A model generated the notes under the pieces. It worked only from the letters and a program-made list of their open reading frames with translations. It was not told where the DNA came from and did not search any database. The position numbers and the translations under genes were made by a program. From Stemphylium vesicarium (Eukaryota > Ascomycota > Dothideomycetes > Pleosporales > Pleosporaceae): a stretch of DNA of 64,000 bases. The DNA is taken from the NCBI GenBank assembly GCA_004380135.1, contig QXCR01000044.1, forward strand, positions 1-64,000, in the 5' to 3' direction. Shown here piece after piece: positions 20,999 to 31,875 of this stretch; positions within the stretch are counted from its first letter, which is position 1; each line of letters opens with the position of its first letter.

Positions 20999-21848
20999 TT
21001 AATCTTGCTTCTCCAACCACTGCTTGCTTGCATCGTAGATCTTGGGGAACGTATCATCCATTTCCAAAAACCTCTTGAAAATGTTCTCGTTGGCACACTT
21101 GAAGAAGTGCAGCATTGTCACAAAAATCAAGTCGGCATATGAAACTACTTGCTGGTCAGATCTCGGAGCCGATATTAAATGTTCTGCATCGAGCAACTTA
21201 CCAGTTTCACCTAAGAAGAATGGCCCTGCATTCTTCCTCAGTAGATCTCCCACCTCCTTGGCCGGCGCTTTGGCACCTTCCCAGCACTTCTCTACATCGG
21301 CGTCCTTCTCCATCTCCTCGAGCGGCTTGCCGAAGATCTTGGCTCGTGTCTCGAAGAAGTAGTCTGCGCTTGGCTTGTTTAGTAGCACTACTGGTATCTT
21401 TGGCATGAGCAATGGAACGAGCGGCCCAATTATTGGCATCATCTGGTCCCTGATTCTCACCACGATGGGGTCATCGAGATGCAGGGATGGTGACGGGTAC
21501 TGCTTCTCGAGCGAGTGGGCAATGGGCCACGAGTCCATCTCGTAGGTTCCATCCGCATACTTGATGGCGGGGCTGCTGTAATCGGTGAAGTATCCCGGGG
21601 CGTCCTTGGGGTTGGGAGGGATGCCTAAGGCTTTGAACTTGGGAGCTAGGTCGGGATATTCGACCCATTCAGTTGTGTAGGGGATGTTCTTGTAGTTGAG
21701 GGCCATGCGAGCTTCATTCGCCATTAGCATGTGTAGAATTCGAGCGTGAAGAATATTGTGTCTTACTCTTCCAGGGGTTCAAAGACCATGAAATGCCCTG
21801 TTTGCTGGGGAGATCGAAGAGCACAACATTGGATGATGAAGACGACAT
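20999..21848 (-). CDS. Glutathione S-transferase-like protein (Ure2/GTT-like fold)
   Basis: Exons 21848-21767, 21711-21202 and 21144-20999 give 245 residues. The first join makes SLNPWKTRMALNYKNIPYTTEWVEYPDL, the thioredoxin-fold GSH-binding half; IKYADGTYEMDSWPIAHSLEKQYP holds the cis-Pro/Ser region. The second join makes FFLGETVSYADLIFV, the all-alpha C-domain hallmark. Intron 1 is 55 bp. Intron 2 (21145-21201) is 57 bp, a multiple of three without a stop, so retaining it would insert 19 residues; I call it an intron because removal restores the family motif. Predicted cytosolic conjugation or glutathione-dependent reduction of electrophiles. Its 3' end is 26 bp from the methyltransferase stop (convergent). 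Confidence 0.85.
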
Positions 21849-23386
21849 GGTTGCTGGATCTCAATGATGCTGCGTGAAGAGTAGGATCAAGACAGATACA
21901 AAAGCAATGGAGCTTTTCAAGTCGGTCCGCATCCACGCCCTTTGGTGTAGTTTGTGTCTCCACTGTTTGGGTTTGTCATCTTGTGCTATGTGGGGAAAGA
22001 GCTGACGTTAATTGCCTCGGGTGTACTTAGTGTTCATTACAATTGCCTGATGTCTGGAGCGCGAATCCCGGACCCACTTAAACATTATCTTAACGGATTT
22101 CGGCTTTCGGGGGGTTTTGCACCACCTGTGAACAACTAACATGGTCACGATATCGGCCTGGTGGTCAGTTCATGTCGCTGTTCGGCTGATGGACATTCTA
22201 CTTTCGTGCGTTGCTTACCCACCTTGATCCACTGCCCCACGTCACTTGAACAATATCTTGCGTATGCTGGTAGTGACCTTTGCCATGTCCTTGCGTGCGG
22301 ACATCTGCACCCCCGATCACAGGATGCGGCTGAGGCAAGTGCTGAATTACAGTACACAACGATATGACCCGGGTGTGACTATGCGTGCTCGAGGATTGGT
22401 GGACCCCGAGCGTGCCTTCCATGGCCGAGGGTGACGTTTGTCATTTCCTACAATCTGCCAACACCACGCACAACATTAATCCGCGCCCCTGCAACCCCAG
22501 TCGACCTCTACACACCATATACGCGCACCCTTAGGCTTTGAACAAGCTTTCGGCTCCCATGCTACCTCCCGTCGACGTGTTAAGCGACCTGCGAGCGTGC
22601 CCCAGCCCCCAAATGTCCTTTGATCGTGGCTTAGACACTACACATGCACCTACGGCTCAATACACCTGGACGAATCACGTTGCGCTACAAAACGGTATAG
22701 TCTAACAATAGTAATCACGGCTGCTTGGCTTGTTGGTTTTGCTGTAGTTCAGCCTTCCGCCTTGTGCGATGCAGGCTCTGACCTCTCAAAGAGGGGTACA
22801 AGGCTGAAGTATTGTACCAAAGTCAGTCGTGCTGCAAGATAACGACTGCCATCATGATCAATTAGTACTTTCTATTCTTGTGCCTCGATCATTTTCGATG
22901 GGATTTGTCGCGCATTCGGCCTGGGGGCTGCTCAGCCTTCTTTTGTCGACGCGAAGAGCCTCGCGTGTGCGCCCATTGCGGCCCCCCATCTTTCAGCCCC
23001 CAATATGTACCCTGGCCTACCACGCGAGAACCGGACGAGGGGTGACGGGATGATAAGAGCGGCGTGGGTACCACGATAGCCTCTTTGGGTTTTCTTCTCT
23101 CAGCTGTTGCTCTAGTCTTTGAGCTGACGGGCCGCAACGTTTGTATAAATTGTCACAGGGCTGCAGCGAGATTTACCTCGTCGACTTTCACTACACGACC
23201 GAAGTGCACATCAGGCGTGTACGCAGCACTGTTCCCGTACGGTAAGGCCGTGCCTTTGATCTATCGCTCTATGCTCCGAGCTAACGCTTGACAGGATCCT
23301 GAAACGATACAACTTACCTCCCAACATAGCGTAATCGCGCACGCCAGACGTCAAGACTACAGCTTTTTCGTGTAAAGCAGGCAAAG
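21849..23386. other. Intergenic, no gene seen
   Basis: 1.54 kb. Short frames on both strands lack family features and splice structure. No RNA gene or repeat recognised. Confidence 0.45.
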
Positions 23387-25387
23387 ATGGAACGCGGTCG
23401 TACTATCAGCGGTGCGCACGATGACAACGCACCGTTGATTACCACACCCGACACGAATTACGATAATGGGGATGTCGCAATGCAACACATCGACAGTCCG
23501 CGATACTCGCCAACAATGATTCCTTCCTCGGAGGATACGAACGGCGATTACACCACGTATAGACACTCAAGCAGTTCGACCTTGGATGTGGAAGACGGTA
23601 CCCAATACCAGAAACAACCTCACGGCGTCAAGCATTTTGATCACCACGAAGCCAGGAGAACGCTTATGAAGAATGGTCTATGGAGACTTCTCATAACACT
23701 GTTCTTCAGTGCAGTCATGTGCTTCACACTCAAATGCTGGGAAGGGTGGAATTCCCACATCGTCCTGTCCAAGAAGGACATCAGAATCTTCAATTCGCTC
23801 ACGCTTGGCCTATCGCTGTGCCTGGGTCTCAACCTTCTGGCATCGCTTAAGCACCACGCCTCCGTTTTCCGGTGGTTCTTTCTCTCTCGCCGATATATAA
23901 GCCTAGAAGTGTTCGACCTTATCCTGCATTTTGGCTCGCTTGCCAAGGTCACAAAACTCATGATCATCTCTTCACCAGGGTTTCGTGGCCGGAAGTGGTT
24001 ACGCAAGTTTAGTTGGTTTAAAGATGTCCGAGACGACGGCACCACGTGGATGTGGCTTGTATGCATGGTCTGGCTTCTGATCAATATCGGGTCCCAGATT
24101 TTAGTCGCGTTGTTGAGTTTATTCTGGCCGCTGAATAACTCCGACTCTCCGCTGCTCGCTCCTGGGACCGTCGCCGTCGCCGACCTGCAAAAGTGGTACG
24201 TCTACGACAACGATACAAATCACGATCTAGATCTGGATCGCCCCGAGAACGAGGCTTCCCTAGAAGCCGCATGGTCTTATGGAAACGAAGCCGTGTCCTA
24301 CCCAGAGTTCGACTGGACCCATGTTCCAAAAGATCTTTCAAGCTTGGTAGGCACACCAATCTTCACAGGCAACGGTTCCTATCATTACCGCTTCTACAAC
24401 CGAGAACCGAAGCATCCATTCACCAATTATGTCGAAACTTCCCGTAATGTGACTGCTCGCGCGACGTGCGTGCAACTTGAAGTGGGCAACGATGGTAACC
24501 TTACAGATTTCCCAAGTGGGCCGTGGGTCAACGCCAGTATGCCAGGCACCGATGATTGGGTCTGGTACGAGGTCTTGGAGAAAGTGCCCGGGTCGATCAG
24601 CTGGATGGCATCAACAGACATGAATTGTGGTTCAAGATGCACAAACTTTACAGTCCTCCAAGCTAAAGCTACACCGGACGATCGAGTAGACCAGACGTCG
24701 CTTTTCTTTTGCAACAACACGCTAGGAAAGGTCACTCCGCTAAGTGGAAGTGGTGACATCACGATACACAGCAAAGACGATTCAGACGCAATATCTGGCA
24801 CTGACGAATTCGCACGGATAGCCGCTGGCGCGATCGCCTGGACAGGTATAGCTTGGTATGACGGTGCGCAAGGACGATCCTACAGTCAAGGGAACAGGTG
24901 GTCTCCTGCAAAAGTCGTCACGAAGCAAGACGTTGAAAATATGCTCATGCGCTTCACGATCGGTGCTGTAGCTGCTTTTGACGATCATGGCATCCGCTAC
25001 GACCTCAAAGACCAAACCGTGGTCCCATTTCCAGGCCAGCAACTCGATGTAGACTGGTCCTACATTTTCAGCATCCTTGGCGGAATTTGTGGCATCCAGT
25101 TTCTCGCTCTCTGTTTATTGGTCATGCATGCGAATCGCACTATCGTGCGCGACGATAGCTACTTCAGCATGGCGATGCTGTTGAGACCGGTGATAGAGAA
25201 GATTGGCAAGAGAGGAATCAATATGAGTGGGGACGAGATCAAGGAGCATAGAAGCTTGCAGTTCAAACGGATTAGATATGATTACAACGAAGGAAAAGGC
25301 GAGGATCCAAATGAGGTTACGATTTTCTTCCTGGGGAAAGATAAGAGGGAGAGTCGGGGGAGTTGGGCTGCGGGGAGTTATACTTGA
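23387..25387 (+). CDS. Fungal multi-pass membrane protein, unknown function
   Basis: Single exon, 666 residues. The first 100 residues are hydrophilic and Ser/Thr/Asp-rich (cytosolic). Hydrophobic segments lie at about 107-120 (LLITLFFSAVMCFTL), 135-155 (FNSLTLGLSLCLGLNLLAS), 175-195 (VFDLILHFGSLAKVTKLMI), 225-250 (WMWLVCMVWLLINIGSQILVALLSLF), and one near the C-terminus (IFSILGGICGIQFLALCLLVM). A large region between about 255 and 555 has sequons (NNS, NGS, NVT, NAS, NFT, NNT) and paired cysteines, so it is probably extracellular. This layout occurs in a fungal-specific family of plasma-membrane proteins without assigned function. I do not recognise a name. Confidence 0.75.
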   Translation: MERGRTISGAHDDNAPLITTPDTNYDNGDVAMQHIDSPRYSPTMIPSSEDTNGDYTTYRHSSSSTLDVEDGTQYQKQPHGVKHFDHHEARRTLMKNGLWRLLITLFFSAVMCFTLKCWEGWNSHIVLSKKDIRIFNSLTLGLSLCLGLNLLASLKHHASVFRWFFLSRRYISLEVFDLILHFGSLAKVTKLMIISSPGFRGRKWLRKFSWFKDVRDDGTTWMWLVCMVWLLINIGSQILVALLSLFWPLNNSDSPLLAPGTVAVADLQKWYVYDNDTNHDLDLDRPENEASLEAAWSYGNEAVSYPEFDWTHVPKDLSSLVGTPIFTGNGSYHYRFYNREPKHPFTNYVETSRNVTARATCVQLEVGNDGNLTDFPSGPWVNASMPGTDDWVWYEVLEKVPGSISWMASTDMNCGSRCTNFTVLQAKATPDDRVDQTSLFFCNNTLGKVTPLSGSGDITIHSKDDSDAISGTDEFARIAAGAIAWTGIAWYDGAQGRSYSQGNRWSPAKVVTKQDVENMLMRFTIGAVAAFDDHGIRYDLKDQTVVPFPGQQLDVDWSYIFSILGGICGIQFLALCLLVMHANRTIVRDDSYFSMAMLLRPVIEKIGKRGINMSGDEIKEHRSLQFKRIRYDYNEGKGEDPNEVTIFFLGKDKRESRGSWAAGSYT

Positions 25388-25505
25388 GTCAAGCTGCTGA
25401 AGCGACAGGGTCGTTACTCGGTAGCCAATTTCGACGTTTTATGTATTCAATCTTATCAAACATTTACAGGGTTACATTTCTCTAGAGGGCGACATCATCC
25501 CCACT

Positions 25506-26612
25506 TCAATTCTTCTTTCCATCCAAATCAGCGTAAAAGTTCCACCCAAAAGCCTTACTCGGATCATTAAACCTCAACTTCCTATCCATCTTCGAAATCT
25601 TCTCCACATCCTCCCCACTCAACTCAAAGTCGCCTTCTAAATTCGCCTTGATCCTCTCTTCAGTCTTACTCTTTGGAATCACACTCCGTCCCTTTGCAAT
25701 CCCCCACGCAAGCGCAACCTGCGCCCCACTCTTCCCATATTTCTCCCCAATCTCCGCCAGCACCGGATCTTCAATAAGCTTGCCCATGTTCTTGCCCGCA
25801 TCATAAATCGCATTCTGGTTTCCAAACGGCGAGTATTGCGTAACATGGATCCCTTTCTCCTTATGCCACGCCGTAAACACCTCCTGCTGCAAATACGGAT
25901 GACATTCAATCTGATGGGCTGCGGGCACAACATTCGTCTCGTTGATCAAGCGCTGCATCTCCGCCTGGCTAAAGTTACTCACGCCAATCGCACGCGCCTT
26001 GCCACTTTTCACACAATCTTCCATGGCGCGGTACGTGTCCACATAATCCGACTCCCCTGTCTTTGTCGTCTTGCCGTCGGCTTCTTTGGGAAACATTTCT
26101 GCGCTCCGTGCGAAGGGTGAGGGCCAGTGCATTAGGTAGAGGTCTACGTAGTCTGTGCCGAGGTCCTTGAGCGAGGCGTCGAGAGCGGCGGATACGTCGT
26201 CCGGGTGGTGCGAGTTATTCCATAGTTTTGTGGTGAGGAAGATTTCGGAGCGTGGGATCCCGGATTTCTTGATCGCGGCGCCGACGGCAGGCTCGGTGCC
26301 GTAGATGCGCGCCGTATCGATGTGGTGGTAGCCTGCTTTGAGGGCGGTGGTTACGGCTCTGTGGGGTTGATATGGTTAGTTCCATTGTTCTCGATGAGCA
26401 ATTATCTGTCTGCGTAAAGCTTACGGCTCCTGCGCTTCCTTGTCCTGCCATGTACCGAATCCCAGCGCCGGTATCTGAGCGCCTGTGTTAAGCTTGAAAG
26501 TCGTGCCGTTGTGCGCCATTCTGGTTTGTTGCGGCTGGAGTTGTCGCGTTACTTGCGCAAGTCTACTTGAGGAGGTATTGCGCAAAGAGCGAGAGGCGGT
26601 TGAGGAAAACAT
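25506..26612 (-). CDS. Aldo-keto reductase with N-terminal extension
   Basis: Exons 26612-26425 and 26358-25506 (66-bp intron) give 346 residues. The NADPH-dependent AKR barrel begins near residue 37 (NTGAQIPALGFGTWQ). The catalytic tetrad is intact: Asp and Tyr in YHHIDTARIYGTE (across the join), Lys in IFLTTKLWNN, His in YLMHWPSP. Cofactor residues appear in IGVSNFSQAEM, HQIECHPYLQQ and RSVIPKSKTEERI. The first 34 residues (STASRSLRNTSSSRLAQVTR) are Ser/Arg-rich without acids and look like a mitochondrial presequence; a second Met at residue 32 could start a cytosolic form of usual length. Predicted to reduce aldehydes or ketones; substrate unknown. Confidence 0.9.
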
Positions 26613-27619
26613 TGTCAATTGGGTATATACTTAGGATCCAAATATGGGGCGCCTGCTTCTTTTGTACGGTTTGAAAGTACTGCGGCGCCAAACCGAAATG
26701 TACGATTTGTCGTCATGGCGGCAGTTCGTTCCCGCGGTTGAACATCGATGATGTAACACCGGCCATTGAGGGCCATTGCGGTTCGGTCGAGGCTCCGGAG
26801 TCGGTAGACGCGCCGATGTCAACACATCCAGAGACAATCAGTAATCTAGGCTTGTAAATCAACGCGTCGCGAGGACTAGTTTGTAGACTAAGTGCCTGAC
26901 GAACGAGCCCGTCGCAGTGTGCTGCTGACGCGGACATAAGACGTAGAACGGAGATAGTGTCAACGCTAAGCTTTTGCGCTAATAGCTTGAACATGCATGG
27001 CAGCTACCCTTGAAAGTCTACATGGGGAACTGGGGCTACACTATGTATGCTACGACTGAGAAGCACCTATTATATCTCATGTCAACCTTATGTTCTGCCA
27101 GAAGTTCGAATGTACACCAAAAGGGCTTCGCTTGTGGTAGCTTTAGCACTAAGCTCATCTTCGAGAGTTAATAGTGTTGTATTCAACAGCTATACCTTTG
27201 CTACGATCGTCTTTGAGAATAATAGTGTTGTATGCGTCAGCCATGCCTTTGCTACGATCGTGCACTATAAAAACGCAGCCTACCCTGATGGCTCGTTGAT
27301 ACTCCCGCGTCTTCAATTGTCCAACCTCTTGCTACTAGTCTCTGGTTGGAGCCCCCTGGTGCCAATTCTTTCCCTTCCCCCAGCTCTTCATTGCCCGGCC
27401 ATTTCCATTTGCGCTGTTCCTCCAAGGAGCTGCATGCCTTTCCTCCCCGAGCTGTCCTTGCTGCATCTGGTATACCCTGGTCTTTGACACCAGAAGTTGC
27501 AGCAATGCGACGAGTTCCTTGTGAAGTGGATCATATGGCGAGGGATCAACAACGTTGTTCTGGATGAAAATACGGAGACCGGCAATATCATCCGTGATTT
27601 GACCGATGGGTTTGAGCTC
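26613..27619. other. Intergenic with a 51-bp tandem duplication and doubtful small ORFs
   Basis: Contains an open frame 27047-27487 with ATG and an imperfect tandem repeat, plus a conserved-looking open stretch near 27484-27670. Neither is secure as a gene; see findings. Confidence 0.4.
27170..27261. repeat. Imperfect 51-bp tandem duplication, two copies
   Basis: The stretches 27170-27210 and 27221-27261 match at most of 41 positions, both starting AATAGTGTTGTAT and ending CTTTGCTACGATCGT. The period is 51 bp. In the + frame of 27047-27487 this gives two copies of a 17-residue unit (NSVV..S..FATIV). Confidence 0.8.
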
Positions 27620-28456
27620 CTAATTCATATGTACAGAGTGGTTGTTCGAAGGAATATGTTCTTTTGGTAACATCCAGTTGTTCCCAGGTATGTCGGTATT
27701 CGCCAGGCTGCCAGCGGTTGGCTGAAAACACGGAGATGCAGAAAGGTGGCTACTGCGGGGAACATCGCTATTGGATGGGAATTGGTCATTCAAAAGAGGG
27801 CGACATTCCAAAGGAGAATAGCTATTCGGATGAATGTGGCTGTTCGGAGGGAAGTTGTGGTCTGTATGATATTGCCCGTCCTGAAGGGCATGGACATTTG
27901 GGCCGAAATAGTTGTATGAAGGAAGGCAGTTGGTAGAAGGAGGATGACTTGGTGCAAAGTATGTGTAGTTGTCCTGCTGCGGAATCGTATGCGAAGATTC
28001 CATAGGCTGGTCGTATGAGTGGACCGACGCCTGCCCTTCAGGAACGTCGGGTGTCATCCTGGGAGACAATTTGCTTGCTTGAGACGCACTTCCGTTGCTT
28101 GAACAACTTTCTGCTGCGTTTCTCCCCATCTGATCGAGTGTACGGGGAGAATCGAGCATGGAAAAGGTAGACGGAGGGCTTCCTGTAAGTGATGGCCCAG
28201 TGTGAATATTTCCATCCATGGCAGGCGCAAATTCGTACCCAGAGAACGCAGAGGACGGTCTAGACGGATTAGAGAAATGCGTGAAATACTCAGACTGACT
28301 TTCACCGCCCCGGTAGTTGTCCGGGTGTTGATGGGTGCATCCGTCTTCTGGTGGAGTAATATCGGAAATGAATGATACGGTATCCAGCGAGTCTGGATAG
28401 TTGGTCTCCGCCAGGCTGCCGGTGGCCGGATTGCCCGGTTTCAGGGTAGAGCTCAT
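27620..28456 (-). CDS. Low-complexity protein, ORF overlapping the upstream SUZ gene by 4 bp
   Basis: 278-residue open frame starting at an ATG that overlaps the TGA of the SUZ-domain gene (ATGA, 28453-28456). The protein is rich in Pro, Ser, Asn and His with no membrane segment or known domain. It shows a weak internal repeat: GNPATGSLAETNYPDS near the start and PTAGSLANTDIPGNNW near the end. No promoter gap separates it from the upstream gene, so it is either the second cistron of one transcript, a spliced 3' part of the SUZ gene, or a chance frame. Composition and length argue against chance; I cannot choose between the others. Antisense frames over the same DNA are weaker. Confidence 0.4.
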   Translation of the reverse strand: MSSTLKPGNPATGSLAETNYPDSLDTVSFISDITPPEDGCTHQHPDNYRGGESQSEYFTHFSNPSRPSSAFSGYEFAPAMDGNIHTGPSLTGSPPSTFSMLDSPRTLDQMGRNAAESCSSNGSASQASKLSPRMTPDVPEGQASVHSYDQPMESSHTIPQQDNYTYFAPSHPPSTNCLPSYNYFGPNVHALQDGQYHTDHNFPPNSHIHPNSYSPLECRPLLNDQFPSNSDVPRSSHLSASPCFQPTAGSLANTDIPGNNWMLPKEHIPSNNHSVHMN

Positions 28457-29333
28457 GAGGACGGACCTGCCTGGACGGCTCCGTGACGTCCTCTGGGTGC
28501 AAAGCCGCGTCCACCACCTCGAGCAGGCCCCTGAGGCTGACGAACAGGCTTCTCTTGTGTAGACGGTGTAGATGGACGACTGATACCAGACTCCTTTTTC
28601 TGAATATATGCTGAAGCGGGTTTTGGAGTGTAGGTTGGGTCGAAGAGTTGGCGGGCGGGAGCTGCTGTTCGTGCCGGAGACTGTTCGTTGCTCGATCTAG
28701 GCTGGCTGTCCCTTCCTCCGCGTCCACCCCGGCCCTTTCCCCTTGTGGGTTTGCTCGGGGAGTTGCTGCGCGAGTCTTCGGCGGCGGAAGCAGCTGGCGA
28801 GCCGAAGATGCGCTCCCGTGCTTCAGCGTACTTGCGCTCCTTCTCTGCTCGCTCCTTGGCCGCACGTGCTTTGCGCTCTTCAAAATCTGCCTCGGCTTTC
28901 TTCTTGCGTTCCTCTTCGCTGTCGTCATCTTCGAGATTCATGCCAGCCATGCTGCGGGAGAGGACTTGAGGCGTGGGCTTGCGCGCAAGCATGGTGACTT
29001 TGGGTTTGAAGTTCGCTGCCACGGGCGCAGGCTTCACTTCGGGATACCATTGGGGCTCGGGGTTTTCGCTATTCCGGGCAGTGGTTAGCTTTGGAACTGT
29101 GTCACGATGGAAAGGGCACCTACGCAGCCTGCCAGAGTTGCTTGTTGAGTTCAGCATGCTGGGCCTTTAGTTGCGCCTTGGTGAGTTTCGGCTTCGGCTG
29201 CTCTTCGGCTGGCTTCTCGTCTTCTTTCTACCAGCTGTGAGCGAATGAATGCAAGGAAGAGGGGCACATGTACATCAGCGAGAGATTCCCAGTCATCGTC
29301 CCACGCATCGGCGAGGGCGTTCTTTGGCGGCAT
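28453..29333 (-). CDS. SUZ-domain protein (RNA-binding-associated)
   Basis: Exons 29333-29274, 29227-29124 and 29068-28453 (introns 46 and 55 bp) give 259 residues. The N-terminus MPPKNALADAWDDDWESLAD is the conserved acidic-Trp start of fungal SUZ proteins. The join gives KQLWQAAENPEPQWYPEVK, and the SUZ core follows (FKPKVTMLARKP about residues 75-90, then an Arg/Lys/Glu helix with EERKARAAKERAEKERKYAEARERIFG). The tail is Ser/Pro-rich with RGG-like stretches (GKGRGGRGGR, PARGGGRGFAPRGR), typical of RNA contact. SUZ motifs bind RNA in cytoplasmic mRNA regulators. Function here is inferred from domain only. The 3' end overlaps the next ORF by 4 bp. Confidence 0.85.
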
Positions 29334-29679
29334 CTTGTCTATGTGTATATCTTGTTCTAGACGAAAGGAGAAGCAGGGAAGAAGTATTGTCCAAAGCAGC
29401 CGACTCGCGTAAAGACTTGTCGGTTCCACGGTTATGATGTCGAAGGCCGCCAATATTTCGAGGGCTCCACCACGCACCCCTGTCTGCAGCGGGAGCTAGC
29501 CACGGCGTCCCGCGATTAGTTAGCTCAGACGCTATGTCATTCCCATTCACTATTGCTGCCTCCCACACGCAATCACGCCGTGTCGCAAACACCCTCACCG
29601 CCGCCAATTTCCACTTATTGCTACCCCGAAAAGCTCGCAATCATGTCTGGTAAGCCCCCATCCCACGCAATCGCTCCAA
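29334..29679. other. Divergent promoter region
   Basis: 346 bp between the SUZ gene and the small plus-strand gene. An ATG at 29643 followed by a GTAAGC donor-like site could be an alternative first exon of the latter. Confidence 0.4.
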
Positions 29680-30215
29680 ATGGCTACCCTCAAGCGGCAG
29701 CGCATGGAGCTAACGCCCCTCTCAGACCGCGATGGAGACTCCACTATGCACTCCTCCCCCCGCAACGCCTCGGATGATGAAATGTTTCCTGACGAGGCAC
29801 TTCCAAACAACCCCGCTACACCACTCAACGCAAATCTCTCCGGCGTAAGCGAAATCTCACCACCAAACTCCCAATCACAGACGCGCGAGACATTGGGCGT
29901 AAACTCTAACGGCAAACGTCCATTGTCTGGCGGCATGACGCAGTCATCGGCAACGACTACGCTGGATACGAGCGGGACAAATCAGGATGCTGAGACAGGC
30001 TACCAATGGAGCAAGCAAGAGGAACAGCCGGGCTTTGAATGGCTGAACACAAGGGCCAGGGAAGAGGAGAACAGGGCGCTGGACAGCATCGTCGACAAGG
30101 GCTACATGATCAAGCGTGAGTTATGTACCTCTGGGTATAACACTGTATACTAACTTGAACAGTCAAGTATGGCGACCCACTGGATGCGAGTGTGGCCGCA
30201 AAGACCAAGCGTTGA
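29680..30215 (+). CDS. Small conserved-looking protein, unknown function
   Basis: Exons 29680-30115 and 30163-30215 (47-bp intron, donor GTGAGT) give 162 residues. The N-terminus is basic (MATLKRQRMELTPLSDRDGD), the middle Ser/Thr/Asn/Pro-rich and probably disordered, and the C-terminal 45 residues look folded (GFEWLNTRAREEENRALD, then KGYMIKLKYGDPLDAS across the join). The C-terminal part is the likely conserved motif. I do not recognise the family. A start at 29643 with a further small intron is an alternative. Confidence 0.6.
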
Positions 30216-30505
30216 AACGGAGCAGACAACCTTGCGGATACTGAAACAAATATACGAGCGGATCATGGTTACATGGCGTACAGACGGGTAGAACCGAAAC
30301 GCGACATGCGTGCCGTGCTCAAGGTCATTCTAAGCCATTGTGACAGACGCAAAAGTGGTACGCGGGTCTTCTGCGCGAGTTGGGAGATGCATTCAGACAG
30401 CTCTGATTATAGCACTCAAGAACAGCAATTACATGTTCATGCCCTTTCAACCTGAACGCCCTTCCATGCAGTGATATCTTTGCGACAATGACACATGTCT
30501 GCCTC

Positions 30506-31357
30506 TCAATCGCTGTCGTTCCCGTCTTCGTCATCCTCATCCTCATCCTCCTTGTTCTCCTTCTCTTCAAGCGGATCCTCCACCAACCGCTCCTCCTCGA
30601 CTTCCTCCTCAATCTCGTCATCTTCAACCTCGTCATCTTCAACATCCGCCGTCTCATCCCCTTCCTCTTCTGAGACATCTCCCTCTGCATTATCATTATC
30701 TCCGCTTTCCCTCCTCGCCCTCTTTGTCGCCCTCTCGCCACCCTCATCTGCCCCTTCCATGACCACATCCCCATTGTCCGTCGGCTTCGTAGGTGTAGAT
30801 GTCGGTGCAGCTCCAGTCGACGACACCGCCTTCTTCTCCTCGCGCACCTTTTTCCTGTACGTGTTCCGCTTGTCGGCTTGTATGCTCGTGAATTTGGTGA
30901 CTTCGGCTTCGAGACGGGGTAGCATAAAGGCGAATTCAAGATCAGACATGGCATCGAAGACGTCCTTGGGCATGACGGTTTTCTTGCCGCTGCTGAGGGC
31001 TTTTTCTGCCGCGCTGTAGACGTTCCATCGTCAGTGCTGGCTCTGCGATAAGAACGAATAGGAAGGAGTGTACCATGATGTGATGTAGTTGACGAATACA
31101 GTTGCGCTTTTGCTCATGGCCAGGAGCGCATCTTTCTGTATCTGTGTATTTGGCGGTAGTACACCCTTTGCCAAACGCTGTACTATAGACTTTGGCAGAT
31201 TCAGGTCCTACAATCGCATCGTCAGTCTGTCACCCTTGTTCTGACCTGTTCTGCGCCGTACCTCGACACCCAGACTGTCATCTCGCGGCACTGATCTTGG
31301 TGCTGCGGGACTCTCTTCGTTGGACACGGCTGATACGTTGCTCTTCCTGGGCGGCAT
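30506..31357 (-). CDS. dpb4: DNA polymerase epsilon / chromatin accessibility histone-fold subunit Dpb4
   Basis: Exons 31357-31262, 31207-31074 and 31013-30506 (introns 54 and 60 bp) give 245 residues. Joining them gives the histone fold: DLNLPKSIVQRLAKGVLPPN (helix 1), QIQKDALLAMSKSATVFVNYITSCAAEKALSSGKKT (helix 2) and MPKDVFDAMSDLEFAFMLPRLEAEV (helix 3), the pattern of Dpb4/POLE3, which pairs with a Dpb3-like partner in polymerase epsilon and in ISW2/CHRAC remodellers. After a Lys-rich nuclear segment and TKRARRES comes a very acidic tail of about 60 residues, as in orthologues. Nuclear; replication and chromatin. The antisense strand of the acidic tail gives a spurious Ser-rich frame. Confidence 0.93.
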
Positions 31358-31875
31358 TGTGGGCTACGGGATCTTAATGCGTGGGTACTGAGACTTTGCA
31401 CTATGCTCGAGGCTTATGCGATTGCGGGGTCGGTACGTTGGATGGGAGTGGTGGGTGTGAAGGTGCGAATGCGATAGTTTTAGTGGGACCCTGACGCGTG
31501 AGCACGCGTTGAGGTCTGGGCGCGATGTTAGACTTGGTCAGTCACTCTCTATCTACACCATCAAGTTCGCAACCGACTGCAAATATGCGGACCTTTTGTT
31601 TTATCAGATTTGGTCATGCGTCAAAATAAAGCAATTCACGCGACGAAAGAAAGGTTAAGTAAAAAGTGGTTATTAGCACGTATGGGAGCATACTTTACAT
31701 CAGATCAGCTCCTTGTATGAAGCTTCATTTGATCCCTAGGCGATGCTCGTAGCCTATGCCTGCATGTTTCTCTGCGGCCTCCAGCCAAGAAAACCCCCCA
31801 GGTCCATATCTGTTCGCGCCAAGCACTTTGGCGATACTGTCTTGGGCATGAGGTGCCATGGCGCCATGCAGCGTC
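31358..31875. other. Intergenic, no gene seen
   Basis: 518 bp between Dpb4's start and the end of the MYND-gene reading frame. No exon, RNA gene or repeat recognised. Confidence 0.45.

Noticed and set aside
30495..31019. Serine-rich plus-strand ORF of 174 codons
   Set aside because: It is the complement of the acidic GAA/GAC-rich tail of Dpb4; the Dpb4 histone fold and introns are clear.
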